The position numbers were made by a program, and so were the translations under genes. From assembly GCA_954871525.1 (NCBI GenBank), contig OX940863.1, positions 45,122,501 to 45,186,500 of the forward strand: 64,000 nt of DNA, given 5' to 3'. The stretch is from Parietaria judaica. Taxonomy: Eukaryota; Streptophyta; Magnoliopsida; Rosales; Urticaceae. Positions 12,701 through 26,400 of this stretch are shown here, in pieces (the first letter of the stretch is position 1; the number at the start of each line of letters is the position of its first letter). The notes beneath the pieces were generated by a model. It ran no database searches and had not been told where the DNA came from. It saw only the letters and a program-made list of their open reading frames with translations.

Positions 12701-15110
12701 CTTACGCGAAATGAAGCTATAAGAGCCCAATATTCTTTAAGACCCCAAAATTGTTTGTTTTTTTAGGCTCAATACAAATAATATAGTGTAAAAAGAAGGT
12801 ATATGGAGTAATAGTTAAGTTTCGGCACCTTTTTTGACTTCTAACGAATTCTTACGCAAAATTAAGCTATTAGAACCCAAGATTCCTTAAGACTCGAAAC
12901 TTGTTTGTTTTTTGGGCTCAATTCAATTAGAATACTATATAAAGAAGGGATATGGAGTAAGATATATGTTTCGACACTTATTTTTATTTTGAACGAACTC
13001 TTACGCGAAAGTAAGCTATTAGAGCCTAATATTCTTTAAGACTCCAAACTTGTTTGTTTTTTTTTTTTTGGGGCTAAATACAAATAATATAGTGTATAAA
13101 GAAGGTATATGGAGTAATAGTTAAGTTTCGGCACCTTTTTTGACTTCTAGCGAACTCGTTCGCCAAATTAAGCTATTAGAGCCCAAGAATCCTTGACACT
13201 CCTAACTTGTTTGTTTTTTGGGCTCAATACAATTAATATAATATATAAAGAAGGGATATAAGTAATATCTACGTTTCGGCACCTATTTTGATTTTGAACG
13301 AACTCTTACGCGAAAGTAAGCTATTAGAGCCCAATATTCTTTAACACTCCAAACTTTTGGGCTTAATCCAAATAATATAGTGTATAAAGAAGGTATATGG
13401 AATAATAGTTATGTTTCGGCACCTTTTTTTTACTTCTAGCGAACTCGTACGCAAAATTAAGCCCTTAGAGCCCAAGATTCGTTAAGACTCCAAACTTGTT
13501 TGTTTTTTGGGCTCAATACAATAAATATAGTATATAAAGAAGGAATATAGAGAAATTTTTATGTTTCGGCACCTATTTTGATTTTGAACGAACTCTTACG
13601 CGAAATGAAGCTATAAGAGCCCAATATTCTTTAAGACCCCAAAATTGTTTGTTTTTTTAGGCTCAATACAAATAATATAGTGTAAAAAAGAAGGTATATG
13701 GAGTAATAGTTAAGTTTCGGCACCTTTTTTGACTTCTAACGATTCTTACGCAAAATTAAGCTATTAGAACCCAAGATTCCTTAAGACTCGAAACTTGTTT
13801 GTTTTTTGGGCTCAATTCAATTAGAATACTATATAAAGAAGGGATATGGAGTAAGATATATGTTTCGACACTTCTTTTGATTTTGAACGAACTCTTACGC
13901 GAAAGTAAGCTATTAGAGCCTAATATTCTTTAAGACTCCAAACTTGTTTGTTTTTTTTTTTTTGGGCTAAATACAAATAATATAGTGTATAAAGAAGGTA
14001 TATGGAGTAATAGTTAAGTTTCGGCACCTATTTTGACTTCTAGCGAACTCGTTCGCCAAATTAAGCTATTAGAGCCCAAGAATCCTTGACACTCCTAACT
14101 TGTTTGTTTTTTGGGCTCAATACAATTAATATAATATATAAAGAAGGGATATAAGTAATATCTACGTTTCGGCACCTATTTTGATTTTGAACGAACTCTT
14201 ACGCGAAAGTAAGCTATTAGAGCCCAATATTCTTTAACACTCCAAACTTTTGGGCTTAATCCAAATAATATAGTGTATAAAGAAGGTATATGGAATAATA
14301 GTTATGTTTCGGCACCTTTTTTTTACTTCTAGCGAACTCGTACGCAAAATTAAGCCCTTAGAGCCCAAGATTCGTTAAGACTCCAAACTTGTTTGTTTTT
14401 TGGGCTCAATACAATAAATATAGTATATAAAGAAGGAATGTAGAGAAATTTTTATGTTTCGGCACCTATTTTGATTTTGAACGAACTCTTACGCGAAATG
14501 AAGCTATAAGAGCCCAATATTCTTTAAGACCCCAAAATTGTTTGTTTTTTTAGGCTCAATACAAATAATATAGTGTAAAAAAGAAGGTATATGGAGTAAT
14601 AGTTAAGTTTCGGCACCTTTTTTGACTTCTAACGAATTCTTACGCAAAATTAAGCTATTAGAACCCAAGATTCCTTAAGACTCGAAACTTGTTTGTTTTT
14701 TGGGCTCAATTCAATTAGAATACTATATAAAGAAGGGATATGGAGTAAGATATATGTTTCGACACTTCTTTTGATTTTGAACGAACTCTTACGCGAAAGT
14801 AAGCTATTAGAGCCTAATATTCTTTAAGACTCCAAACTTGTTTTTTTTTTTTTGGGGCTAAATACAAATAATATAGTGTATAAAGAAGGTATATGGAGTA
14901 ATAGTTAAGTTTCGGCACCTTTTTTGACTTCTAGCGAACTCGTTCGCCAAATTAAGCTATTAGAGCCCAAGAATCCTTGACACTCCTAACTTGTTTGTTT
15001 TTTGGGCTCAATACAATTAATATAATATATAAAGAAGGGATATAAGTAATATCTACGTTTCGGCACCTATTTTGATTTTGAACGAACTCTTACGCGAAAG
15101 TAAGCTATTA

Positions 15111-16892
15111 GAGCCCAATATTCTTTAACACTCCAAACTTTTCGGCTTAATCCAAATAATATAGTGTATAAAGAAGGTATATGGAATAATAGTTAAGTTT
15201 CGGCACCTTTTTTTTACTTCTAGCGAACTCGTACGCAAAATTAAGCCCTTAGAGCCCAAGATTCGTTAAGACTCCAAACTTGTTTGTTTTTTGGGCTCAA
15301 TACAATAAATATAGTATATAAAGAAGGAATGTAGAGAAATTTTTATGTTTCGGCACCTATTTTGATTTTGAACGAACTCTTACGCGAAATGAAGCCATAA
15401 GAGCCCAATATTCTTTAAGACCCCAAAATTGTTTGTTTTTTTAGGCTCAATACAAATAATATAGTGTAAAAAGAAGGTATATGGAGTAATAGTTAAGTTT
15501 CGGCACCTTTTTTGACTTCTAACGATTCTTACGCAAAATTAAGCTATTAGAACCCAAGATTCCTTAAGACTCGAAACTTGTTTGTTTTTTGGGCTCAATT
15601 CAATTAGAATACTATATAAAGAAGGGATATGGAGTAAGATATATGTTTCGACACTTCTTTTGATTTTGAACGAACTCTTACGCGAAAGTAAGCTATTAGA
15701 GCCTAATATTCTTTAAGACTCCAAACTTGTTTGTTTTTTTTTTTTGGGGCTAAATACAAATAATATAGTGTATAAAGAAGGTATATGGAGTAATAGTTAA
15801 GTTTCGGCACCTTTTTTGACTTCTAGCGAACTCGTTCGCCAAATTAAGCTATTAGAGCCCAAGAATCCTTGACACTCCTAACTTGTTTGTTTTTTGGGCT
15901 CAATACAATTAATATAATATATAAAGAAGGGATATAAGTAATATCTACGTTTCGGCACCTATTTTGATTTTGAACGAACTCTTACGCGAAAGTAAGCTAT
16001 TAGAGCCCAATATTCTTTAACACTCCAAACTTTTGGGCTTAATCCAAATAATATAGTGTATAAAGAAGGTATATGGAATAATAGTTATGTTTCGGCACCT
16101 TTTTTTTACTTCTAGCGAACTCGTACGCAAAATTAAGCCCTTAGAGCCCAAGATTCGTTAAGACTCCAAACTTGTTTGTTTTTTGGGCTCAATACAATAA
16201 ATATAGTATATAAAGAAGGAATATAGAGAAATTTTTATGTTTCGGCACCTATTTTGATTTTGAACGAACTCTTACGCGAAATGAAGCTATAAGAGCCCAA
16301 TATTCTTTAAGACCCCAAAATTGTTTGTTTTTTTAGGCTCAATACAAATAATATAGTGTAAAAAAGAAGGTATATGGAGTAATAGTTAAGTTTCGGCACC
16401 TTTTTTGACTTCTAACGAATTCTTACGCGAAATTAAGCTATTAGAACCCAAGATTCCTTAAGACTCGAAACTTGTTTGTTTTTTGGGCTCAATTCAATTA
16501 GAATACTATATAAAGAAGGGATATGGAGTAAGATATATGTTTCGACACTTCTTTTGATTTTGAACGAACTCTTACGCGAAAGTAAGCTATTAGAGCCTAA
16601 TATTCTTTAAGACTCCAAACTTTTTTTTTTTTTTTGGGGCTAAATACAAATAATATAGTGTATAAAGAAGGTATATGGAGTAATAGTTAAGTTTCGGCAC
16701 CTTTTTTGACTTCTAGCGAACTCGTTCGCCAAATTAAGCTATTAGAGCCCAAGAATCCTTGACACTCCTAACTTGTTTGTTTTTTGGGCTCAATACAATT
16801 AATATAATATATAAAGAAGGGATATAAGTAATATCTACGTTTCGGCACCTATTTTGATTTTGAACGAACTCTTACGCGAAAGTAAGCTATTA
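15111..16892 (+). repeat. Two-unit doublet, copy 1 (1,782 bp, 12 monomers)
   Basis: One y-type unit (15111) followed by one x-type unit (16003). Extra shared markers tie it to the next two doublets: C with GAAGCCATAAG, D with the 1-bp-deleted AACGATTCTT in the y unit, and D with TTCTTACGCGAAATT in the x unit. Confidence 0.9.
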
Positions 16893-18675
16893 GAGCCCAA
16901 TATTCTTTAACACTCCAAACTTTTCGGCTTAATACAAATAATATAGTGTATAAAGAAGGTATATGGAATAATAGTTAAGTTTCGGCACCTTTTTTTTACT
17001 TCTAGCGAACTCGTACGCAAAATTAAGCCCTTAGAGCCCAAGATTCGTTAAGACTCCAAACTTGTTTGTTTTTTGGGCTCAATACAATAAATATAGTATA
17101 TAAAGAAGGAATGTAGAGAAATTTTTATGTTTCGGCACCTATTTTGATTTTGAACGAACTCTTACGCGAAATGAAGCCATAAGAGCCCAATATTCTTTAA
17201 GACCCCAAAATTGTTTGTTTTTTTAGGCTCAATACAAATAATATAGTGTAAAAAGAAGGTATATGGAGTAATAGTTAAGTTTCGGCACCTTTTTTGACTT
17301 CTAACGATTCTTACGCAAAATTAAGCTATTAGAACCCAAGATTCCTTAAGACTCGAAACTTGTTTGTTTTTTGGGCTCAATTCAATTAGAATACTATATA
17401 AAGAAGGGATATGGAGTAAGATATATGTTTCGACACTTCTTTTGATTTTGAACGAACTCTTACGCGAAAGTAAGCTATTAGAGCCTAATATTCTTTAAGA
17501 CTCCAAACTTGTTTGTTTTTTTTTTTGGGGCTAAATACAAATAATATAGTGTATAAAGAAGGTATATGGAGTAATAGTTAAGTTTCGGCACCTTTTTTGA
17601 CTTCTAGCGAACTCGTTCGCCAAATTAAGCTATTAGAGCCCAAGAATCCTTGACACTCCTAACTTGTTTGTTTTTTGGGCTCAATACAATTAATATAATA
17701 TATAAAGAAGGGATATAAGTAATATCTACGTTTCGGCACCTATTTTGATTTTGAACGAACTCTTACGCGAAAGTAAGCTATTAGAGCCCAATATTCTTTA
17801 ACACTCCAAACTTTTGGGCTTAATCCAAATAATATAGTGTATAAAGAAGGTATATGGAATAATAGTTATGTTTCGGCACCTTTTTTTTACTTCTAGCGAA
17901 CTCGTACGCAAAATTAAGCCCTTAGAGCCCAAGATTCGTTAAGACTCCAAACTTGTTTGTTTTTTGGGCTCAATACAATAAATATAGTATATAAAGAAGG
18001 AATATAGAGAAATTTTTATGTTTCGGCACCTATTTTGATTTTGAACGAACTCTTACGCGAAATGAAGCTATAAGAGCCCAATATTCTTTAAGACCCCAAA
18101 ATTGTTTGTTTTTTTAGGCTCAATACAAATAATATAGTGTAAAAAAGAAGGTATATGGAGTAATAGTTAAGTTTCGGCACCTTTTTTGACTTCTAACGAA
18201 TTCTTACGCGAAATTAAGCTATTAGAACCCAAGATTCCTTAAGACTCGAAACTTGTTTGTTTTTTGGGCTCAATTCAATTAGAATACTATATAAAGAAGG
18301 GATATGGAGTAAGATATATGTTTCGACACTTCTTTTGATTTTGAACGAACTCTTACGCGAAAGTAAGCTATTAGAGCCTAATATTCTTTAAGACTCCAAA
18401 CTTTTTTTTTTTTTTTTTGGGGCTAAATACAAATAATATAGTGTATAAAGAAGGTATATGGAGTAATAGTTAAGTTTCGGCACCTTTTTTGACTTCTAGC
18501 GAACTCGTTCGCCAAATTAAGCTATTAGAGCCCAAGAATCCTTGACACTCCTAACTTGTTTGTTTTTTGGGCTCAATACAATTAATATAATATATAAAGA
18601 AGGGATATAAGTAATATCTACGTTTCGGCACCTATTTTGATTTTGAACGAACTCTTACGCGAAAGTAAGCTATTA
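16893..18675 (+). repeat. Two-unit doublet, copy 2 (1,783 bp)
   Basis: Same y-x order and the same diagnostic variants as 15111-16892 (GAAGCCATAAG, AACGATTCTT, then TTCTTACGCGAAATT). One private change is B CGGCTTAATACAAAT in place of TTAATCC. Confidence 0.9.
18402..18418 (+). repeat. Longest class of F poly-T tract (17 T)
   Basis: An uninterrupted T17 between CCAAAC and GGGGC in an F monomer. Tracts of the same length are at 20185-20201 and 28214-28230. Elsewhere the tract is 9-16 T and often interrupted as GTTTG. It is a mononucleotide microsatellite inside the satellite. Confidence 0.9.
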
Positions 18676-20458
18676 GAGCCCAATATTCTTTAACACTCCA
18701 AACTTTTCGGCTTAATCCAAATAATATAGTGTATAAAGAAGGTATATGGAATAATAGTTAAGTTTCGGCACCTTTTTTTTACTTCTAGCGAACTCGTACG
18801 CAAAATTAAGCCCTTAGAGCCCAAGATTCGTTAAGACTCCAAACTTGTTTGTTTTTTGGGCTCAATACAATAAATATAGTATATAAAGAAGGAATGTAGA
18901 GAAATTTTTATGTTTCGGCACCTATTTTGATTTTGAACGAACTCTTACGCGAAATGAAGCCATAAGAGCCCAATATTCTTTAAGACCCCAAAATTGTTTG
19001 TTTTTTTAGGCTCAATACAAATAATATAGTGTAAAAAGAAGGTATATGGAGTAATAGTTAAGTTTCGGCACCTTTTTTGACTTCTAACGATTCTTACGCA
19101 AAATTAAGCTATTAGAACCCAAGATTCCTTAAGACTCGAAACTTGTTTGTTTTTTGGGCTCAATTCAATTAGAATACTATATAAAGAAGGGATATGGAGT
19201 AAGATATATGTTTCGACACTTCTTTTGATTTTGAACGAACTCTTACGCGAAAGTAAGCTATTAGAGCCTAATATTCTTTAAGACTCCAAACTTGTTTGTT
19301 TTTTTTTTTGGGGCTAAATACAAATAATATAGTGTATAAAGAAGGTATATGGAGTAATAGTTAAGTTTCGGCACCTTTTTTGACTTCTAGCGAACTCGTT
19401 CGCCAAATTAAGCTATTAGAGCCCAAGAATCCTTGACACTCCTAACTTGTTTGTTTTTTGGGCTCAATACAATTAATATAATATATAAAGAAGGGATATA
19501 AGTAATATCTACGTTTCGGCACCTATTTTGATTTTGAACGAACTCTTACGCGAAAGTAAGCTATTAGAGCCCAATATTCTTTAACACTCCAAACTTTTGG
19601 GCTTAATCCAAATAATATAGTGTATAAAGAAGGTATATGGAATAATAGTTATGTTTCGGCACCTTTTTTTTACTTCTAGCGAACTCGTACGCAAAATTAA
19701 GCCCTTAGAGCCCAAGATTCGTTAAGACTCCAAACTTGTTTGTTTTTTGCGCTCAATACAATAAATATAGTATATAAAGAAGGAATATAGAGAAATTTTT
19801 ATGTTTCGGCACCTATTTTGATTTTGAACGAACTCTTACGCGAAATGAAGCTATAAGAGCCCAATATTCTTTAAGACCCCAAAATTGTTTGTTTTTTTAG
19901 GCTCAATACAAATAATATAGTGTAAAAAAGAAGGTATATGGAGTAATAGTTAAGTTTCGGCACCTTTTTTGACTTCTAACGAATTCTTACGCGAAATTAA
20001 GCTATTAGAACCCAAGATTCCTTAAGACTCGAAACTTGTTTGTTTTTTGGGCTCAATTCAATTAGAATACTATATAAAGAAGGGATATGGAGTAAGATAT
20101 ATGTTTCGACACTTCTTTTGATTTTGAACGAACTCTTACGCGAAAGTAAGCTATTAGAGCCTAATATTCTTTAAGACTCCAAACTTTTTTTTTTTTTTTT
20201 TGGGGCTAAATACAAATAATATAGTGTATAAAGAAGGTATATGGAGTAATAGTTAAGTTTCGGCACCTTTTTTGACTTCTAGCGAACTCGTTCGCCAAAT
20301 TAAGCTATTAGAGCCCAAGAATCCTTGACACTCCTAACTTGTTTGTTTTTTGGGCTCAATACAATTAATATAATATATAAAGAAGGGATATAAGTAATAT
20401 CTACGTTTCGGCACCTATTTTGATTTTGAACGAACTCTTACGCGAAAGTAAGCTATTA
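18676..20458 (+). repeat. Two-unit doublet, copy 3 (1,783 bp)
   Basis: Third copy of the y-x doublet, with the same GAAGCCATAAG, AACGATTCTT and TTCTTACGCGAAATT markers. C of its x unit carries a private TTTTTTGCGCTC near 19744. The following y unit (20459) has returned to GAAGCTATAAG and AACGAATTCTT, so the doublet amplification ends about here. Confidence 0.88.
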
Positions 20459-23400
20459 GAGCCCAATATTCTTTAACACTCCAAACTTTTCGGCTTAATC
20501 CAAATAATATAGTGTATAAAGAAGGTATATGGAATAATAGTTAAGTTTCGGCACCTTTTTTTTACTTCTAGCGAACTCGTACGCAAAATTAAGCCCTTAG
20601 AGCCCAAGATTCGTTAAGACTCCAAACTTGTTTGTTTTTTGGGCTCAATACAATAAATATAGTATATAAAGAAGGAATGTAGAGAAATTTTTATGTTTCG
20701 GCACCTATTTTGATTTTGAACGAACTCTTACGCGAAATGAAGCTATAAGAGCCCAATATTCTTTAAGACCCCAAAATTGTTTGTTTTTTTAGGCTCAATA
20801 CAAATAATATAGTGTAAAAAGAAGGTATATGGAGTAATAGTTAAGTTTCGGCACCTTTTTTGACTTCTAACGAATTCTTACGCAAAATTAAGCTATTAGA
20901 ACCCAAGATTCCTTAAGACTCGAAACTTGTTTGTTTTTTGGGCTCAATTCAATTAGAATACTATATAAAGAAGGGATATGGAGTAAGATATATGTTTCGA
21001 CACTTCTTTTGATTTTGAACGAACTCTTACGCGAAAGTAAGCTATTAGAGCCTAATATTCTTTAAGACTCCAAACTTGTTTGTTTTTTTTTTTGGGGGCT
21101 AAATACAAATACTATAGTGTATAAAGAAGGTATATGGAGTAATAGTTAAGTTTCGGCACCTTTTTTGACTTCTAGCGAACTCGTTCGCCAAATTAAGCTA
21201 TTAGAGCCCAAGAATCCTTGACACTCCTAACTTGTTTGTTTTTTGGGCTCAATACAATTAATATAATATATAAAGAAGGGATATAAGTAATATCTACGTT
21301 TCGGCACCTATTTTGATTTTGAACGAACTCTTACGCGAAAGTAAGCTATTAGAGCCCAATATTCTTTAACACTCCAAACTTTTGAGCTTAATCCAAATAA
21401 TATAGTGTATAAAGAAGGTATATGGAATAATAGTTATGTTTCGGCACCTTTTTTTTACTTCTAGCGAACTCGTACGCAAAATTAAGCCCTTAGAGCCCAA
21501 GATTCGTTAAGACTCCAAACTTGATTGTTTTTTGGGCTCAATACAATAAATATAGTATATAAAGAAGGAATATAGAGAAATTTTTATGTTTCGGCACCTA
21601 TTTTGATTTTGAACGAACTCTTACGCGAAATGAAGCTATAAGAGCCCAATATTCTTTAAGACCCCAAAATTGTTTGTTTTTTTAGGCTCAATACAAATAA
21701 TATAGTGTAAAAAAGAAGGTATATGGAGTAATAGTTAAGTTTCGGCACCTTTTTTGACTTCTAACGAATTCTTACGCAAAATTAAGCTATTAGAACCCAA
21801 GATTCCTTAAGACTCGAAACTTGTTTGTTTTTTGGGCTCAATTCAATTAGAATACTATATAAAGAAGGGATATGGAGTAAGATATATGTTTCGACACTTC
21901 TTTTGATTTTGAACGAACTCTTACGCGAAAGTAAGCTATTAGAGCCTAATATTCTTTAAGACTCCAAACTTGTTTGTTTTTTTTTTTGGGGCTAAATACA
22001 AATAATATAGTGTATAAAGAAGGTATATGGAGTAATAGTTAAGTTTCGGCACCTTTTTTGACTTCTAGCGAACTCGTTCGCCAAATTAAGCTATTAGAGC
22101 CCAAGAATCCTTGACACTCCTAACTTGTTTGTTTTTTGGGCTCAATACAATTAATATAATATATAAAGAAGGGATATAAGTAATATCTACGTTTCGGCAC
22201 CTATTTTGATTTTGAACGAACTCTTACGCGAAAGTAAGCTATTAGAGCCCAATATTCTTTAACACTCCAAACTTTTGGGCTTAATCCAAATAATATAGTG
22301 TATAAAGAAGGTATATGGAATAATAGTTATGTTTCGGCACCTTTTTTTTACTTCTAGCGAACTCGTACGCAAAATTAAGCCCTTAGAGCCCAAGATTCGT
22401 TAAGACTCCAAACTTGTTTGTTTTTTGGGCTCAATACAATAAATATAGTATATAAAGAAGGAATATAGAGAAATTTTTATGTTTCGGCACCTATTTTGAT
22501 TTTGAACGAACTCTTACGCGAAATGAAGCTATAAGAGCCCAATATTCTTTAAGACCCCAAAATTGTTTGTTTTTTTAGGCTCAATACAAATAATATAGTG
22601 TAAAAAAGAAGGTATATGGAGTAATAGTTAAGTTTCGGCACCTTTTTTGACTTCTAACGAATTCTTACGCAAAATTAAGCTATTAGAACCCAAGATTCCT
22701 TAAGACTCGAAACTTGTTTGTTTTTTGGGCTCAATTCAATTAGAATACTATATAAAGAAGGGATATGGAGTAAGATATATGTTTCGACACTTCTTTTGAT
22801 TTTGAACGAACTCTTACGCGAAAGTAAGCTATTAGAGCCTAATATTCTTTAAGACTCCAAACTTGTTTGTTTTTTTTTTGGGGCTAAATACAAATAATAT
22901 AGTGTATAAAGAAGGTATATGGAGTAATAGTTAAGTTTCGGCACCTTTTTTGACTTCTAGCGAACTCGTTCGCCAAATTAAGCTATTAGAGCCCAAGAAT
23001 CCTTGACACTCCTAACTTGTTTGTTTTTTGGGCTCAATACAATTAATATAATATATAAAGAAGGGATATAAGTAATATCTACGTTTCGGCACCTATTTTG
23101 ATTTTGAACGAACTCTTACGCGAAAGTAAGCTATTAGAGCCCAATATTCTTTAACACTCCAAACTTTTCGGCTTAATCCAAATAATATAGTGTATAAAGA
23201 AGGTATATGGAATAATAGTTAAGTTTCGGCACCTTTTTTTTACTTCTAGCGAACTCGTACGCAAAATTAAGCCCTTAGAGCCCAAGATTCGTTAAGACTC
23301 CAAACTTGTTTGTTTTTTGGGCTCAATACAATAAATATAGTATATAAAGAAGGAATGTAGAGAAATTTTTATGTTTCGGCACCTATTTTGATTTTGAACG

Positions 23401-26400
23401 AACTCTTACGCGAAATGAAGCTATAAGAGCCCAATATTCTTTAAGACCCCAAAATTGTTTGTTTTTTTAGGCTCAATACAAATAATATAGTGTAAAAAGA
23501 AGGTATATGGAGTAATAGTTAAGTTTCGGCACCTTTTTTGACTTCTAACGAATTCTTACGCAAAATTAAGCTATTAGAACCCAAGATTCCTTAAGACTCG
23601 AAACTTGTTTGTTTTTTGGGCTCAATTCAATTAGAATACTATATAAAGAAGGGATATGGAGTAAGATATATGTTTCGACACTTCTTTTGATTTTGAACGA
23701 ACTCTTACGCGAAAGTAAGCTATTAGAGCCTAATATTCTTTAAGACTCCAAACTTGTTTTTTTTTTTTTGGGGCTAAATACAAATAATATAGTGTATAAA
23801 GAAGGTATATGGAGTAATAGTTAAGTTTCGGCACCTTTTTTGACTTCTAGCGAACTCGTTCGCCAAATTAAGCTATTAGAGCCCAAGAATCCTTGACACT
23901 CCTAACTTGTTTGTTTTTTGGGCTCAATACAATTAATATAATATATAAAGAAGGGATATAAGTAATATCTACGTTTCGGCACCTATTTTGATTTTGAACG
24001 AACTCTTACGCGAAAGTAAGCTATTAGAGCCCAATATTCTTTAACACTCCAAACTTTTCGGCTTAATCCAAATAATATAGTGTATAAAGAAGGTATATGG
24101 AATAATAGTTATGTTTCGGCACCTTTTTTTTACTTCTAGCGAACTCGTACGCAAAATTAAGCCCTTAGAGCCCAAGATTCGTTAAGACTCCAAACTTGTT
24201 TGTTTTTTGGGCTCAATACAATAAATATAGTATATAAAGAAGGAATATAGAGAAATTTTTATGTTTCGGCACCTATTTTGATTTTGAACGAACTCTTACG
24301 CGAAATGAAGCTATAAGAGCCCAATATTCTTTAAGACCCCAAAATTGTTTGTTTTTTTAGGCTCAATACAAATAATATAGTGTAAAAAAGAAGGTATATG
24401 GAGTAATAGTTAAGTTTCGGCACCTTTTTTGACTTCTAACGATTCTTACGCAAAATTAAGCTATTAGAACCCAAGATTCCTTAAGACTCGAAACTTGTTT
24501 GTTTTTTGGGCTCAATTCAATTAGAATACTATATAAAGAAGGGATATGGAGTAAGATATATGTTTCGACACTTCTTTTGATTTTGAACGAACTCTTACGC
24601 GAAAGTAAGCTATTAGAGCCTAATATTCTTTAAGACTCCAAACTTGTTTGTTTTTTTTTTTGGGGCTAAATACAAATAATATAGTGTATAAAGAAGGTAT
24701 ATGGAGTAATAGTTAAGTTTCGGCACCTTTTTTGACTTCTAGCGAACTCGTTCGCCAAATTAAGCTATTAGAGCCCAAGAATCCTTGACACTCCTAACTT
24801 GTTTTTTTTTTGGGCTCAATACAATTAATATAATATATAAAGAAGGGATATAAGTAATATCTACGTTTCGGCACCTATTTTGATTTTGAACGAACTCTTA
24901 CGCGAAAGTAAGCTATTAGAGCCCAATATTCTTTAACACTCCAAACTTTTGGGCTTAATCCAAATAATATAGTGTATAAAGAAGGTATATGGAATAATAG
25001 TTATGTTTCGGCACCTTTTTTTTACTTCTAGCGAACTCGTACGCAAAATTAAGCCCTTAGAGCCCAAGATTCGTTAAGACTCCAAACTTGTTTGTTTTTT
25101 GGGCTCAATACAATAAATATAGTATATAAAGAAGGAATATAGAGAAATTTTTATGTTTCGGCACCTATTTTGATTTTGAACGAACTCTTACGCGAAATGA
25201 AGCTATAAGAGCCCAATATTCTTTAAGACCCCAAAATTGTTTGTTTTTTTAGGCTCAATACAAATAATATAGTGTAAAAAAGAAGGTATATGGAGTAATA
25301 GTTAAGTTTCGACACCTTTTTTGACTTCTAACGAATTCTTACGCAAAATTAAGCTATTAGAACCCAAGATTCCTTAAGACTCGAAACTTGTTTGTTTTTT
25401 GGGCTCAATTCAATTAGAATACTATATAAAGAAGGGATATGGAGTAAGATATATGTTTCGACACTTCTTTTGATTTTGAACGAACTCTTACGCGAAAGTA
25501 AGCTATTAGAGCCTAATATTCTTTAAGACTCCAAACTTGTTTGTTTTTTTTTTGGGGCTAAATACAAATAATATAGTGTATAAAGAAGGTATATGGAGTA
25601 ATAGTTAAGTTTCGGCACCTTTTTTGACTTCTAGCGAACTCGTTCGCCAAATTAAGCTATTAGAGCCCAAGAATCCTTGACACTCCTAACTTGTTTGTTT
25701 TTTGGGCTCAATACAATTAATATAATATATAAAGAAGGGATATAAGTAATATCTACGTTTCGGCACCTATTTTGATTTTGAACGAACTCTTACGCGAAAG
25801 TAAGCTATTAGAGCCCAATATTCTTTAACACTCCAAACTTTTCGGCTTAATCCAAATAATATAGTGTATAAAGAAGGTATATGGAATAATAGTTAAGTTT
25901 CGGCACCTTTTTTTTACTTCTAGCGAACTCGTACGCAAAATTAAGCCCTTAGAGCCCAAGATTCGTTAAGACTCCAAACTTGTTTGTTTTTTGGGCTCAA
26001 TACAATAAATATAGTATATAAAGAAGGAATGTAGAGAAATTTTTATGTTTCGGCACCTATTTTGATTTTGAACGAACTCTTACGCGAAATGAAGCTATAA
26101 GAGCCCAATATTCTTTAAGACCCCAAAATTGTTTGTTTTTTTAGGCTCAATACAAATAATATAGTGTAAAAAGAAGGTATATGGAGTAATAGTTAAGTTT
26201 CGGCACCTTTTTTGACTTCTAACGAATTCTTACGCAAAATTAAGCTATTAGAACCCAAGATTCCTTAAGACTCGAAACTTGTTTGTTTTTTGGGCTCAAT
26301 TCAATTAGAATACTATATAAAGAAGGGATATGGAGTAAGATATATGTTTCGACACTTCTTTTGATTTTGAACGAACTCTTACGCGAAAGTAAGCTATTAG

